From: Cristatella mucedo
Lineage: Eukaryota; Bryozoa; Phylactolaemata; Cristatellidae
NCBI GenBank assembly: GCA_009760855.2
Contig: WPIO01000024.1
Location: 1,916,001 to 1,980,000 of the forward strand
Direction: 5' to 3'
DNA length: 64,000 bases
Below, in pieces: positions 30,246 through 42,960 of this stretch; within the stretch, counting starts at the first letter, position 1; each line of letters opens with the position of its first letter. Below the pieces are notes generated by a model that saw nothing but the letters and a program-made list of their open reading frames with translations, ran no database searches and was not told the DNA's origin. The position numbers were made by a program, and so were the translations under genes.

Positions 30246-32020
30246 AGATCAGTTTTTAAGCATATCTGTTTTATACAAAATGCAAATTTAAGAACATACT
30301 TGGAGGCTTCTGCAAACTTGCTGCTTGTTCTAGTAATTTAAATAGCTTCGTTCAATGTGCCTCCCACGTTGGCCTGAACTTACACAGCCAAGGTAGTGGG
30401 CTACTACTTTTACAGTTTTTTTCTATATTCTATTGAAGTTCAGTTTTATTGGGCATTTCTGTAATAGTTTTTGTATTGTTCTTTGCATTCATTTTGTTAT
30501 CGTTCTTTGCATTCTTTCCTGGATTCCAGAGTGTCTACCAAGTTTAGTGAATTAGAATCTGATGATAATGTGGGACATGAGAGCTCTTCTGCTATTAGCT
30601 ATAACTAAGAGTAGGCTGAAATTCGGTAACTACCCCTACAGGTTCTGCTGTTTTCTACTATCCCAAGGTCAACCAAAACTCGTTGTGGTTTAGCCATTGC
30701 CATCCCTTACTAGCTGATTTTCAAGCTGCCTATTGAAAAGTTTTGGAATCTTTCGTAGCAACAGCAGTCCGTCCAACAACAAGCTATCGTACCTGGCAGT
30801 AATTTATTGACGCCTAGGTAACAAGAAGCGTTTTAGTCCAAATTTTTCTGATCCCATATCGATTCTTTGTTAAAAAAACAAATTTTCTATTTTCTTGCAA
30901 TTAAGAATTTTAATATTAAATTTATTACCTTGCTGACTTCTTACGAATTTAGCTTTCAAAATGCAAGCAGGTTACAAACCCAATTCGAACATGGAATTAT
31001 ACCGGAAATTTTTTCGAGGTATGGACTTGTCGAACCATTATATTTCTGGTTAACATGACTACCAGGTTATTAGAGAAGGAGATTATCAACAAACCAGATA
31101 ATTGAAGTTCCATCGCTTAAAGACAGTATTAGGCTAACTTTAAGGCGTTACAGCTGCAACAATAACGAATCGAGAGATTAAGGTGCCTCCGTACAAACTT
31201 TGCAGAGCAAATCAATAATAGAATAGACTAGGTGCGACGAGTAACGTGGTTGTGTCTTCAAATTTATCGCCACCCTAGTTAAACAATGCTGCCTAATAGT
31301 TGACCTGTGGTGACTTAAATAAGAAAAAAAAGAAAAATATAAATATGAGTATTCGACCTCAATTCAGAATGATACTTCCTTTAAGGGTCAGGTGTCTATA
31401 GCAGAAAACTCTAATGTATTATATTTCATTAAGCCCATAACTATTCGAGTCACTATGAAAACATGCACGATTTCTTTTCAGCTGCATTGGGAAAGTCAAC
31501 ATCACCATCTGTAAGCAGCTGATCATAGAACCCCAAACGACCTCGTTATAAAGTTGGTGCCTGTCCATTCAATATAAATCAGGAGTTACGAGCATAGCAT
31601 TACGAGCTTTCTGTTTTTCAGGTAATTTTCTTCTTAAATATACCAACTAAATGTTAACACTAATCCCAATAGCGAAATTAGGCCTATACTGAATGATGAT
31701 GGGTAGACTCTCAGCCTAAACTATCAAAGCTAAAGCAAAGGCATACCACACTGTGCTATAATAGGAGCATCACTATGTTACCTTAAATTCATTCAATGGG
31801 TCCGCTTTAATTTTTCCTCTCGTTTTGTGGTAGCCTGATGTTGCTCGTTCAGTACTCTCGTATTCCACAGTAGAGTTGCTCTGCGATGCAAGGAAAGTGC
31901 AGATTTTACGTATCGCTTTATAGCAGAAATGTTATAAACAACGCAGGATTTTTTCATGTTTGAAGAAATAAAAAGGACGACGTCCGTGACAGCGAAAGAT
32001 CGGCAGTAGATTCGCGAAAG
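30245..32020. other. Unassigned AT-leaning spacer
   Basis: No frame longer than about 65 codons. A short frame at 30,867-31,058 and Ser/Asp-rich triplets near 30,540-30,600 ('KFSELESDDNVGHESSS') hint at a decayed gene, but nothing is assignable. Confidence 0.4.
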
Positions 32021-32217
32021 TCTTATGCTAGCCTAAAATTGCGTGGTTAGTGCTGTAGTACGGCAAGCCTGCAAGAGTGATCATGATAAGTCTGCACCTA
32101 AGCACTGGAAGAGGCATGTCCGATAGCTCAGACGAATCATCGACCCCGAGAGTCAAACACACTTGTACTAACACATTCAATAGCCAAAGTGCATTTCTAC
32201 ACTGAAAATATAAAATA

Positions 32218-32301
32218 GGGAGAGAGAGATGAATATAGGTAGAAAGAACAATAGAGCGAGAGAGGGAGAGAGAAAGAAAGAAAGAGAGTGAGAGAGACAA
32301 A

Positions 32302-32371
<70 letters not shown>

Positions 32372-32490
32372 GAGAGAGAGAAAGAGATAAATAGAGGTAG
32401 AGAGAGTGATAGGGCGAGAGAGAAAAGAGAGAGTAGAGAGCGGAGAGAGACATAGCGAGAGAGAGAGAGACAAGGAGTGAAAGAGGCTAC
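32218..32490. repeat. GA-rich microsatellite region
   Basis: Pure (GA)n at about 32,308-32,370, inside a longer imperfect gaga/aaag stretch. It produces several false Ser/Leu-rich frames on the minus strand. Confidence 0.97.
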
Positions 32491-33550
32491 GATTAAAATA
32501 AACATACATCTACAACATCTTGTCTCATTGTTTCATACGGCCAGGTTTCACCATGGCTTCGTGCAGTACTCAGATTCCCTTAAGAAATCCAACCATTCAT
32601 ACCATAAATCATTTAGCCCCAGCAACTGCTTACTAAGCTACTTGGAAAATCTTATGATAATGCATCCGGCTGGACTTGATCGATGCGTCTGGACGATAGT
32701 CTTGGGTGAACTGTGCACTCTATAAGAAAGATGGAGAAGCTACTGCTAGCGATACAACTGGATATTTTGTGGTCATCAGAGGGTGGTCCGCTGAATAATT
32801 GGGCGCAGGTTTAGCTTGCCTGACCATGATGGTCCGATAAACGGGGTTGTCACATTGAGGAGAAAGCAAGCAACTATCAAATTCCCGCCTCTATGGGTAC
32901 CGATGAGCCCTAGCCAAGAATGGGGGGGGGGGGTTGTTCCTTAATGGAGATATCCGATATTTTTCAAAAAGTTTTACGCCCAAATTATTGGGTAGGGACC
33001 GGAAGAATCATTGCATCTTTGATCCTAAAAGATTATCTGGTGTAACCTTTGGCTCATTGAAATCGGAAGCTCTATCATGACGGCGAGCGTCGCTTAAGGG
33101 CAATGTCTCGGTTGTTTCTGCACAATGCACTGCTGGCGTTTTTTTCTGCGAGTCTGTTTCAAGGTAAACTACATTGCTTACTTACTTACAAAAATTATCT
33201 GATCCTTTGAAGCTGTTATTGTTTGACATGAGCTCAGCGAATTACCACAGTCCGTCGAAATTTCCTGTAGCTAAGCTAAAATTGACAAGAATTTGCCAAT
33301 ACTAAGCTCAAATTACGAATGAATAATGTGGTATATCATCACTGATGCACCACCCTTTCATGAAATTGCCCTCAGGCATTCTCGCGTCAATGAACCGCAA
33401 ATACTGTAGACGCAAAGACTGTATCACAAACCACATCCCTTCAACTCTATTCACCGCGATACACGCTGTCGCCAAAAGCCACCAAAATTTGGCTTCGCTA
33501 AGCTCCAATTAGTTTAGAATATAAGAATACGCTATATTGCAAGTGCACCC
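32490..33550. other. Unassigned spacer
   Basis: A run of about 12 G sits near 32,922-32,933. Otherwise I see no gene. The last 300 bp may be very diverged satellite, but cores are not clear. Confidence 0.4.
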
Positions 33551-33950
33551 GAAAAATTCTCGGTCCAATCCGCACCAGTTCTCATGAATGCCGCTGCAAT
33601 AGATTGCAGTGGCCAGGTCCAATAAAGCCATCCACTATAATTCGCAGCATTCTACAGAAAATCGAGAGAAATCCCCGTGCGTTTGACAGACAGTACACCC
33701 TTAAAAATTGTACTCACACACTTCTCGAGAATGGGCACATGAGTTGTCCGTCAAATTGCGCTGCAACAAATCGCAATGGCCCGGGAAATACAGCAATGCA
33801 GCAAAATACACATCAGAATGTCTAGAAATAAATTGTCCGAGCTCCAGTTCTCAATACACATTAAAGCACATTGCATTGAGCGAGCACCCACGTAAACTTG
33901 TTCTACTGCCTCACAGTCACTGATCTACTGCAAGCCATCATGAAGCGCCA
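33550..33950 (-). repeat. ~165-170 bp satellite, minus orientation (block 2a)
   Basis: Cores such as 'gctgcaatagattgcagtgg' then 'ccaggtccaata' (33,595) and 'caaatcgcaatggcccggga' (33,765) are the reverse of the block 1 core, about 170 bp apart. Confidence 0.6.
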
Positions 33951-33984
33951 TACACGAAGCACAAATTTTGATTGTATGTAATAA

Positions 33985-34095
33985 TAGACTCAGTTGAAAT
34001 AACAAAGCTAGCAATAATAATATTATCCGTGCTATAGCGTCTAGCAGAGAAAGCAATCTCTTCCCAGGTCCTTTGCAGCAACTGCAAAGAAAGCG
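33985..34095 (-). mobile_element. LINE B 3' tail, minus strand
   Basis: Reversed AT tail (aataataatattat), then 'gagaaagcaatctcttcccaggtcctttgcagcaactgcaaag', the 3' end of the family. Confidence 0.65.
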
Positions 34096-34107
34096 AAATC
34101 GAATAGT

Positions 34108-34290
34108 GAGCCATGATGGCACACTAGGTAAAGCGGTTGCATTCACGACCTCAGTCCCGAGGTCATGGGTTCAATTGCTGCGGTGGGCGATTCTTTATCG
34201 CCACTGCAAGCGGTGGTGATAGCCCTAAAAGGCTCGTCTGTCGCTATACAAAAGGAAGCTGTTTAATCAGCAAGGATTTTGGTTTGTTTG
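34108..34290 (+). mobile_element. tRNA-derived SINE (family 1)
   Basis: A box 'TGGCACACTAGG', B-box region 'GGTTCAATTGC' with one changed base, the body 'ggtgatagccctaaaaggctc' and tail 'tttaatcagcaagg'. Directly downstream of a reversed LINE B tail. Confidence 0.85.
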
Positions 34291-34599
34291 TTAGTGGTAA
34301 GCGTGGTCGAGCGGCGGCATGTGGTGTTGAAGGTTTTGCGGGGTGCTCGAATACACAGGTGTACAGACCATACGTACAATACTTTTAATTTCAATTGTAC
34401 TATAGGAATGTATAGTGACGACCGAATGCACGTTGTCTCATTATACACGTCTCAATCAACTTTTTAATGGATATATTTGAAACATTCACGATGGAATGAA
34501 GCAGCGAAAGTCGAAGCGTGAAGTGGTGCGGGACTACTATATATAGCTATGACGTTTGATGACCAGGACAGTTGAAAGCCAGAGCGTTAGAACACGCCC

Positions 34600-36975
34600 A
34601 CCCAATGTCATGAAATTAGATGGGTAAACCCGAAGCACATTTTTATACTTTTAAATCCAAGCCAAATTTTTAAAACAGCTATTTTTAATGGCAGCTGTAC
34701 CGCAGTTTGAATATTTAGAGAGGAACGTTGTTCCGCCATTTGAGGCCATATCATGAGAATGGGCACGAAACTTTGCATGTAAACCCGGTACGCCGCATTC
34801 TGAAAGTGGAATAAAAACCACATTTCCTCAAACCCTATCTCGGAAATGGAAGCTGTTTTGCTTTTGAAAGATGTACAAAGGCTAGCTAGAAAAATCCATT
34901 TCAGGCCATCTCGTGGAAACGCCAGTGCTCAATCGCATGCAATTTTGAGAGAGAACCCGGGCCACCGTTTCAAATACAGTAGAATTAAAAACACAGCATG
35001 TGACGTCTAGTGCGGAAATGGCAGCAGTATCGCCGTTGGAATATGAAGGCTCCCTGGTCCGCAACGTTGGCTGCCATAGCGTGAGAGAGCCCATGAGCTA
35101 TGCCATCAAGATTGATTGGTACACCAGGACAACGGTTTTCTGTAAACTAGCATAACTATATATATTTTATCTACATAGCACCATTAAATAACTTAATAAC
35201 CGTGCTATTGTTGTTGTTTATTGAGCATGCTACTACTAACGATTCAATCATGCTTCCTTTGCTGCAAATGTAAAGGCCTAGAAAGAGAAATAGATCACTG
35301 AGGGCGATTTGTGAAGTGTGTTAATATTATTGTTACTATTATTATGAAAACGGCAGTTGAAACAGACTATAGAAGTTTAAATCAATTGGACTGTTAATTG
35401 AGCTGGACCAATGGAGGCCGTAGTCTGTGAACGCACCAGAGAAATCCGGTGAAATTGTGTGGGTAAACTTTATATTTTTTTGCCTACAATTTAGAATCAT
35501 ATCCAAAGTTGGACAAAGTTTTCTTGCAATCTTTAGCACTCTGGCTATACACACCATGTTTAATCCCATTAAGTTGTCGCGTTGTATTGCCATCTCAAAT
35601 AGCCCGGCCAAAACGGCAGCCCAAAATATTCTAATTGAAATGTAGCTCCTAATTTATAAAAAAATGCTTTATGGAAAGCGGTTTTTATTTTAAACAACAG
35701 AGAAAAATATGAAAAGTCTAGCCAGTAAATCTCGTGCGATTGCACTAGCGTGTTCTCAGGCTATGACTTCCGATGGTGCGACTTAAGTGGCAGCCCCACG
35801 AAGTCCAACTTCGAGACAGGTGTCATTTCAACAAAAAGCTTCGCGAAACTGAGATTTAAACTGCACATTATACCATTTGACATTCTAGGTTTACGCACTG
35901 AATGTCATGAGATTACACTTGTGCGTTTTCATGCTCCAGCCTCAAATTTCCGGGGCCAGCTACCCTTCTTTCGTGCGTAATAGCACTGCGATACAGCTGC
36001 CAATTTGAAAAATATGGCACTCAGTGGCGGATTTTGTTCTAAGTAGTAAAAATAAACCAATGTGGTGTTCCGAGCTTACAAAAAAATTTCAGAGTAAAGT
36101 GCATGGGCTTACTTAGGCTCTAACCTCCGACGATACGCCCAGCCAGCCTCATGACATATTCCAACCGCGTTGCGGCTGCAATTTCTGTAGTAAAGCGTTG
36201 AGCAACTTCGAGTTGGATTCAAAGTTACATAAAACAGTATTCTGGTAAAACCCAAGATATTTCTTGCTGTTGTGCTGGCACGTTATTACGAACGGTCTCT
36301 AAAGACCCGGGCCGCCGTGCACTTTTAAACTGCGATGTAGCTTCCACTTTCATAGCTGGCGTTGTGCAACCACGGTTTAGATTAAATGTAATCGAAAAAC
36401 AGATTTCTCAGTTGACCCTCAAAAGTTAATGAGAGCATTTGGAAGCATTTAATGCAATGGCCTCCAATGGCCCCGGACAGCCTGCCTCCTAACGTAGTAG
36501 AGCAGATACAGCTCTCATTATCACAATAAGAGTCGCGAAACTGGGTTTTGACATTATTTAACAGAAAACCATATCCCGGGTTTACAGACAAAACTTCACA
36601 GCAATTTTCCTAAGCTTTCACATGTTACGGCCTCCAATGGCTTGGACCAGCCAGCCTTCATAAATACTCCAACTGCAATACAGATGCAATTTACACAAAA
36701 GGCGTTGAGCTACCGTTGTTTTAATTTTAAATTAAAGAAATTAGTGTTTCGGGTTAACCCTCAAAGTTTCAAGCGATGGCCTATGGGCGTTTGGCCTCAA
36801 ATGGTCCGGGCCAGGCAGCCTATTTACAAATTCGGAAGGCAATTAAGCTGCTATTTCTACAATAGGTTTTGAGGAACTGCGGTTTTGATTCCATGTTTCA
36901 GAAAAATTCTTATCGAGTTTATCCTCAGAATTCTAGGAATATTCTCAAGCTATGGCCTCAAATGGCCCAGACCGG
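34600..36975 (-). repeat. ~165-170 bp satellite, minus orientation (block 2b)
   Basis: The core 'ggcctcaaatggcccgggcc' recurs near 34,740, 34,903, 35,070, 35,405, 35,590, 35,757, 35,936, 36,122, 36,293, 36,455, 36,630, 36,795 and 36,956, with spacing of 160-187 bp. The 335-bp gap at 35,070-35,405 holds a LINE tail. Shared inter-core words include 'gggtttac', 'gaaatttc' and 'tcaaagt'. Open frames inside are incidental. Confidence 0.68.
35200..35345 (+). mobile_element. LINE B 3' end inserted in satellite
   Basis: 'tttattgagcatgctactac' begins the 3' UTR; the hairpin half 'aaaggcctagaaagag' and 'ctgagggcg' and an (ATT)n tail follow. It interrupts the satellite register. Confidence 0.75.
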
Positions 36976-37001
36976 CCACAATCAGTTCCTGTCTGGCTTT
37001 A

Positions 37002-37160
37002 ATAATAATAAATAAATCCTAGCTGATTCAACAGCCTCATCTTGTATAGCGACAGAAGAGCCTTTAAGGCTATCACCACCGCTTGCTGGAGCGATTAAGG
37101 ATCGCCCACCGCAGGAATCGAACCCACGACCTCGGGACCGAGGTCATTAAAGCAACCGCC
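37002..37160 (-). mobile_element. tRNA-derived SINE (family 1), 5'-truncated, with clear target duplication
   Basis: Minus-strand SINE with B box 'GGTTCGATTCC' and tail 'tgaatcagctaggatttatttatt'. It lacks the first ~25 bp, including most of the A box. It is flanked by the 8-bp repeat TGGCTTTA (36,994-37,001 and 37,161-37,168), and removal restores the LINE B reading frame. Confidence 0.92.
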
Positions 37161-38371
37161 TGGCTTTAGAGCTAATCACTATACAGAGGCAGCATTGCTT
37201 CGGGTGCACAACGATCTAATTAGAAATTTGGGTATGGGTAGAGTATCTCTGCTTGATTTGCTCGATCTTTCTGCAGCTTTTGAGGCTATCGATCACCAAA
37301 TTCTAATAGAACTCCTCTCATCACGCCTGGGAATCACCGGCACTGCTCTGCAATAGTTAAGGTCCTATCTCAGTGGGAGACTGAAGAGTATTGATAAGAT
37401 AAATGGACGAAGATTGTCCGAGGTACCTCTGAAAAACGGGGTACCTCAGTGCTCCGTGCTTGGTCCGGATCTTTTCACGGTTTATACTGTCCCTCTTACC
37501 GATGTTTTAGCCAAGCACAATCTAGGCTTTCACTTCTATGCGGATGACACCCAGTAGTACCTTTGCTTTGATCCCTCCCAGCCTTCGAGTGCCTCGAATT
37601 CTCTCAAATCCCTTGCTGCATGTATTGATGACATTTGTACATGGATTTCGGCAAATTTTCTTATATTGAATGATGATACAACTAACTTACTGGTTATGGG
37701 CAAGCCAAGTGTGAATCAGAATTGGAAAGGCTAACTCTCGAAATTGGCACTTCCAGCATATCTCCTGTCGAGGGTGCACGAAATCCAAATGTCATACTCC
37801 AATGTGACCATTTATTAGACGGACAAATCAGCTCAATAATCAAGTCTGCCTACTTTTAGCTACACAGCATTGCAAAAAGTCGGGCTTGTTTAGATAGCTA
37901 TAAAACATCTATGTTGGTCCATGTATTTGTGACATCCCGTCTTGAATTCTGTAACTTACTGCTTGCTGGTCAACCGGCCTGTGCTATCGGGTGCTTACAG
38001 CTGGTGCCAAACTCTGCAGCTAGGCTTTTCTGCCGTGAGCGTCGTAGTTGCTGTATCACACCACTTCTCGCCGACCTGCACTCGCTACCAGTCAAGCAAT
38101 GCGTCGGCTACAAGGTTTCGTCCCTTACTTTTAGGACCCTTTATTCTTTGGCTCTAGCCTACCTATCAGATTTAATCCCCACCAGGCTAAGAATCGCACC
38201 ATGCGCTTTTCGAATCTAACTATTTATCTATACCTCGTATAAACCTCAAATTCTTTGGGGACCATGCATTTAGTTCGCATGCTCCCAAAGCCTGAAACTC
38301 ATTCCCAAATTAAGTCGCGGCAACCCTTGGCTGGACCAAATTTGAAAAGAAATTAAAAACGCCTATTTATG

Positions 38372-39865
38372 ACAGCTAGTTAAACATATTAAAAATAATG
38401 GAACGTCAGAAACATTTCAATCAGGGTTCAAGAGGCAGCACTCTACTGAAACTGCTCTCCTCCGTGTTAACAATGACATTCTACGTGGCAACGACAACGG
38501 TAATGTCACTGCCCTAGCTCTGCTAGATCTGTCTGCAGCCTTCGACACCATTGATCACGAAGTTATGCTTGAACGATTGAGAACAAGGATCGGTCTGGCA
38601 GACGAAGCACTGGCATGGTTTAAATCATACTTGTCTGATCGTGTTCAATCCGTGTCGTGTGAGGGTCAGATCTCAGACGCGAGAAGGGTCACCTGTGGAG
38701 TCCCTCAAGGGTCTGTAATCAGTCCCTTGCTGTTCTCCATTTATACACAACCTCTGGGAAAAGTGATTAAGGCCCATGGAATAGGATATCACTTCTATGC
38801 TGACGATACTCAGTTGTATTTGTCATTTAAACCGTCGGAATCTGCTGCAGCAACTGAGAAACTGAATGCTTGCCTTGCCGATAATCGATCCTGGATGTCG
38901 GAAAACTTCCTGAAATTAAATGACGATAAAACCGAACTGCTGCTAATAGGACACCCTAAGCGTGTAGCTGGATTAAAAGGCTTTGCTGTTCTAATAGGTG
39001 ATGCTATTGTGCGACCTTCACCATGTGCTCGTAATTTAGGTGTCGTGTTCGACAGCTGCCTCAATTTCAAAAGCTTCATTCAGAAGACTGCCTCTACAGC
39101 TAGCCATCCCATCCAATCCCTATTCAAGATTAGGAGCTGTCTCCCACAATGGCTTATAGAAAATTTAACTAGCTCTTTAGTTCTGTCTCGGCTTGATTAT
39201 TGCAATTCCCTTTTGGCTGGGCTACCAAAGAAAGCTATTATGCCACTACAGCGGACTATGAATATGGCTGCAAGGCTGGTCTTCAAGTCCCAGCGGTTTG
39301 AGCACGTGTCACCTTTGCTGAAGGAGCTAGGATGGTTGCCAGTTGAGCAAAGGATACAGAGCAAAGTTCTTACGCTGACCCACAAGGCCCGCCACGGCTT
39401 GGCTCCTTCGTACCTAGCTGAACTGCTGCATCAGTTTCAACCTGTTCGTGCCCTGAGGTCATGTGTGGACGATAAATTAGCGGTCCCATTCCTCAGCTCA
39501 AAGACAGTTGGCAACAGAAGCTTTAGCTCTGCAGGTCATAGACTGTGGAACTCGCTTCCACAATTCTGGTGCAACGACAACTACTCTCCTACTTCCGACT
39601 ATGGCATATCTTTTTCAGCGGTCCTGAGCTGCCACTCCTATGCTACTCACAACCTTAACTGCTCTCCTGACTCTGCTATGCTTCCCACTTTCTCTTTATT
39701 GCGTGAGACGAAGTCTCTTGGCTACCGAATGCGTACCGAAAGCCGCTTAGGCTGTGAGTGAGCTATACAAAACTCTCCTGCGTAACTCCCACATGGTCTT
39801 TATGACTTCGTGGAGTTACAGACGGAGATGCATTACATTACATTAAATTACATTACATTACATTA
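38372..39865 (+). mobile_element. LINE A, plus-strand copy nested in LINE B
   Basis: The reading frame 38,565-39,761 (398 codons) is open and contains 'GVPQGSVISPLLFSIYTQPL', '[18 protein letters not shown]' and 'NFLKLNDDKTELLLIG', which are motifs 4-6 of a non-LTR reverse transcriptase. Upstream in another frame lie 'FQSGFKRQHSTETALLRVNN' and 'LALLDLSAAFDTIDHE'. The 5' part, including the endonuclease, is missing. It ends with 'gtggagttacagacggagatg' and a (CATTA)n tail at about 39,830-39,865. This is the best preserved LINE in the window. Confidence 0.9.
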
Positions 39866-40394
39866 CACTTAGTGGGTCCGTGTGGTTTTTTTTGTATGTG
39901 CTCATGGGTGCTTACACTGTTTGCTGCTGTTTGCTGCCACTAACCACACTTGCAGGCTGACCCTATGGAAGTCACAACTAACCATGTTATCGAGGTTGTT
40001 CATCAAGCATGACACAGTTAACCATCCGATCGTGTTCCCTTTGCAGCAAATTTAAAGCGCCTAATAAGATATTCAGTTCTCTGGGGCGCTTTATCAAGTG
40101 TACTGTAATTGCTATTATCATCTTTGTATTTAGTTGCACATCCAAGAAAATTGAAATAGGTACAACTCCTTTCTGAGCATCAATGAATCTGATGGGCCTA
40201 GCTGCCAGATAATTGCAGACTTTAAAATTCTGATGGTTTCAAAGGTGGTTCAATAAAGTTGCCTTGCAATTGCACTAGGATCTTAAAGTCAGCCACCACT
40301 GGCGAAACTCATTAGAGAAGTCCGAAATCCTTTTGGAAGCCATAATATAGAGCGGTAGTGTAAGACATCGCAGGTGAGGATAGTTAAACTAAAA

Positions 40395-40500
40395 ACCTAT
40401 ATATAATACATTTCTGCAGCGCCCAAAGAGAACTTAATCTCAATTCAGGTGCTTTACATTTTTCACCAGCTCGAGCCAAAGACTTCGGTCAACTCAGAGC
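40395..40500 (-). mobile_element. SINE family 2 fragment, minus strand
   Basis: 'gcgcccaaagagaacttaat' followed by 'ctcaattcaggtgctttac' and 'gctcgagccaaagacttcgg' match the tail and B-box region of the 10,715-10,865 copy. Confidence 0.5.
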
Positions 40501-40589
40501 TACATTTGGCTTTATTTCTCGGTTGAAATAGGTTGGACATGACCACGTAGGCAATTCACTTGTATAAATATTATTCTTTTTGGTATGAT

Positions 40590-41420
40590 TTTAACGAAAA
40601 CCTCGATGCCTTGCTTGACTTGGAGCCAGTGCAGGTTTTGTTACCGCCTGATTGCACAGGCCAGTAGACCAGAAAGGATTTAGTTAAAGAAGTCGAGATA
40701 TCATCTTACAATTGTATGGATAAATTTAGATGTGGTATGCTTGTCTAAGCAAGCCTGAATTAGGCATGTAAAGGAGGAGTCGCAAGGACGCACTAAAAGC
40801 TGTGATAAATACTACAGATGGGTGTTTGGTTTTTTTAAATTTGGTAAAGTCAGGAGATGTGAAGCAAGTAGGAAGCGAGTTCCAGGCTTTGGGAGCATTC
40901 GAATAACGGTTTATTCTCTAGGGGATTTGAGGTTCGTAAGAGCTGTAGGTATGCCATTAGATTCCGAAAAGCGAGCGGTACGACGCCTAGCCTGGTCGGG
41001 GATAAGACCTGCAAGCTCGACCGGAGCCAAAGAATGAAGGAACGCAGCAGCCGAAGAATCTGACGATCTAAATGAGAAATACGGATGGATATCGTCAGCG
41101 CGATAGCAGTAGCCGATCCTGTATGCTCCAATCACTTTTCACAATGGCTCGGTATAGACGGAGAGCAGCAGTTAGCCGACTACAAACCCACTGAATACTG
41201 GGCTGCTTGATAAAACCTTACCGACACGCGAAACGGATTGAAGAGGGTCGGACAAGTATTATTTTAACAGTGACAGTGCCTTGTCTGTCTGATCGATCAC
41301 TGTTCTTGGCCGCTCAAATAGGATATGATGGTCATTTGTGGTACACGTAGCAACAAAATCAAGCAGGGCCTGGGTAGTATCATTAGTGCATTTGCTGAGG
41401 TTTAGGATGCAATTGGTTAC
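40590..41420 (-). mobile_element. Rearranged LINE, joining LINE A-like and LINE B parts
   Basis: Left part (about 40,590-40,800) is LINE B sequence. The next part codes, on the minus strand, for LINE A-like 'YFSFRSSDSSAA' directly joined to LINE B-like 'TARFSESNGIPTALTNLKS' (join near 41,037). Further upstream are 'RADDI' (the degraded YADD site) and the LINE A-type sequence 'ggattgaagagggtcggacaagtattattt'. It is either a chimera or a third related family. Confidence 0.55.
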
Positions 41421-42600
41421 ACAGGGGATTGCAATTTCACTTCAATGATGTCACCTGAATTTGAAAAAAAATAATTTGATAAAAAATGCTTCTCCGTGTG
41501 TTCTACGTGCTGCATAGTATAAATTCAGCTTTCTTTTATACAGTTGCCTTTACAATAGCTGAAATTTAAATATTGAAAGCTGACAAAATTTAAAATGATG
41601 AAGCTTAGCTATTAAGAGTACCAGGAGGTAATTCCAATTACATTTCTTTTGCATTACAGGTGCTTATTCTCAATTGTATTGGAGTGTTGAAGGCAGGAGT
41701 GTATACAAGTACATGCTTGCATTGCATAAATACAGTTTATGCATGCATACATATAGAGCACACATGCAAACATACATTCTGTTACACATGATAATAAATT
41801 TCTTCGTGCCACAGTTGTAAAAAAGAGAGCCCTAATAGGATTACTCATGCAGGCACAGCCGAAGGAGCCTCTAGCTGATTTTTGTGGCAGGCAAGAGAGG
41901 TACTGGTAAGATTTTCCGACAGACTTATTTCGACGGCAGCAGAAGATTCTTAGCTACTACCATTTCTCTTTCTAAAGGAAAAAATGATCTGTCAGAGAAC
42001 TCGAACTCATGACCAGTTCAAGGAAGAACTAGCTTATTAAATCATGGCGAAAACCCAAGGGAGAGTCATGATTACCTGACGGATGCCAGTTACTCAGAAA
42101 AACATTAGGCTGAGGCAGAGAATGTGCATGAACTGCTGAGAGTTTGAGGTACCGTGCCCAAATAAAGTTTGTTCGATGCGGCACGAGCGGAAAGTAAGAA
42201 AAGTTGACTACTTGATAAACTTTTGCTTACATATGCTTAAGATTGATTACTTGATTTAGAGGCAGAGAGAAAGATAATAATTATAGTACACGTGCATAGA
42301 GCCATCGCAGAAATGAATCTTACTGGACAATGTACAGGGGCTGTATAGAAAGCAATACCGAATAAATGGATGTGTAGATACATATAAATGTTCTATATGT
42401 AGCTATAGGTGTATTTGTCAAGGTAGACAAAAAAAAGAGATACAGAGATTTAGATGCGGGAATAGAAAGAGACAGAAAGTCATTGAGAAAGCAAGAAATT
42501 GATTGGCACAGTTTAACCGAGAACAAAAGAGTGATGCTGAGAGATAGACCGATGTGCATCAGTCCGACAGACAGGCCGAGAAAAATCAGATTGAACGTGA
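41420..42600. other. Unassigned spacer
   Basis: AT-leaning sequence with short CA/TA-rich words (41,700-41,790) and 'ata-gata' style runs. No gene or delimited repeat is visible. Confidence 0.45.
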
Positions 42601-42604
42601 AAAT

Positions 42605-42960
42605 AATAATAGTTTGTATAGCACCCTTTGAAGCTTATGCTGTAAAGGTAGCACGGTCAGATGGTAAGCGGTAATATGCACAATGTCAGAATGTTAACAT
42701 GGTTAGCCGTGGGATGCACAGCGTCGACATGCGAACTATGAAATAGTGGTAGCAAGACCAGTGTCAGCAAGCTCACACATGCAAAGGACGACTCGCTAGG
42801 GTCCACTAGATACTGGGATAAGCAAATGTGGTGCGTTTTTATCTTTTTTCAAATGTCATTAAATTCAAAGATATTGTGATGTCCATCTAGAGTTAATTAT
42901 TGCCCTTGGGAGCACGCGAACACAATAAATTTACGATCTCCGAAGGATTTGAGGTTGGCT
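42605..42960 (-). mobile_element. LINE B 3' end, minus strand, diverged
   Basis: Reversed tail (aataataatagtttgtatagcaccc), 3' UTR words ('acaatgtcagaatgttaacatggttag') and the start of the C-terminal coding part ('gggtccactagatactgg'). Confidence 0.6.

Larger units (their letters stand above)
36980..40135 (+). mobile_element. LINE B, longest plus-strand copy, hosting a SINE and LINE A
   Basis: Coding pieces read 'SGF' (36,992), then after the SINE 'ANHYTEAALLRVHND', 'LLDLSAAFEAIDHQILI', '[13 protein letters not shown]' and the catalytic 'FYADDTQ' (about 37,540), on through the C-terminal region to about 38,370. LINE A (about 38,372-39,865) then interrupts. LINE B resumes with 'cttagtgggtccgtgtgg' and ends with the 3' hairpin (about 40,055-40,095) and tail. 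In-frame stops are frequent, so it is dead. It belongs to the CR1/L2/Jockey group of reverse transcriptases; exact clade not determined. Confidence 0.8.

Noticed and set aside
33925-34146. Short open frames around the 34-kb SINE and LINE tail as small genes.
   Set aside because: They are translations of LINE B 3' UTR and SINE sequence.
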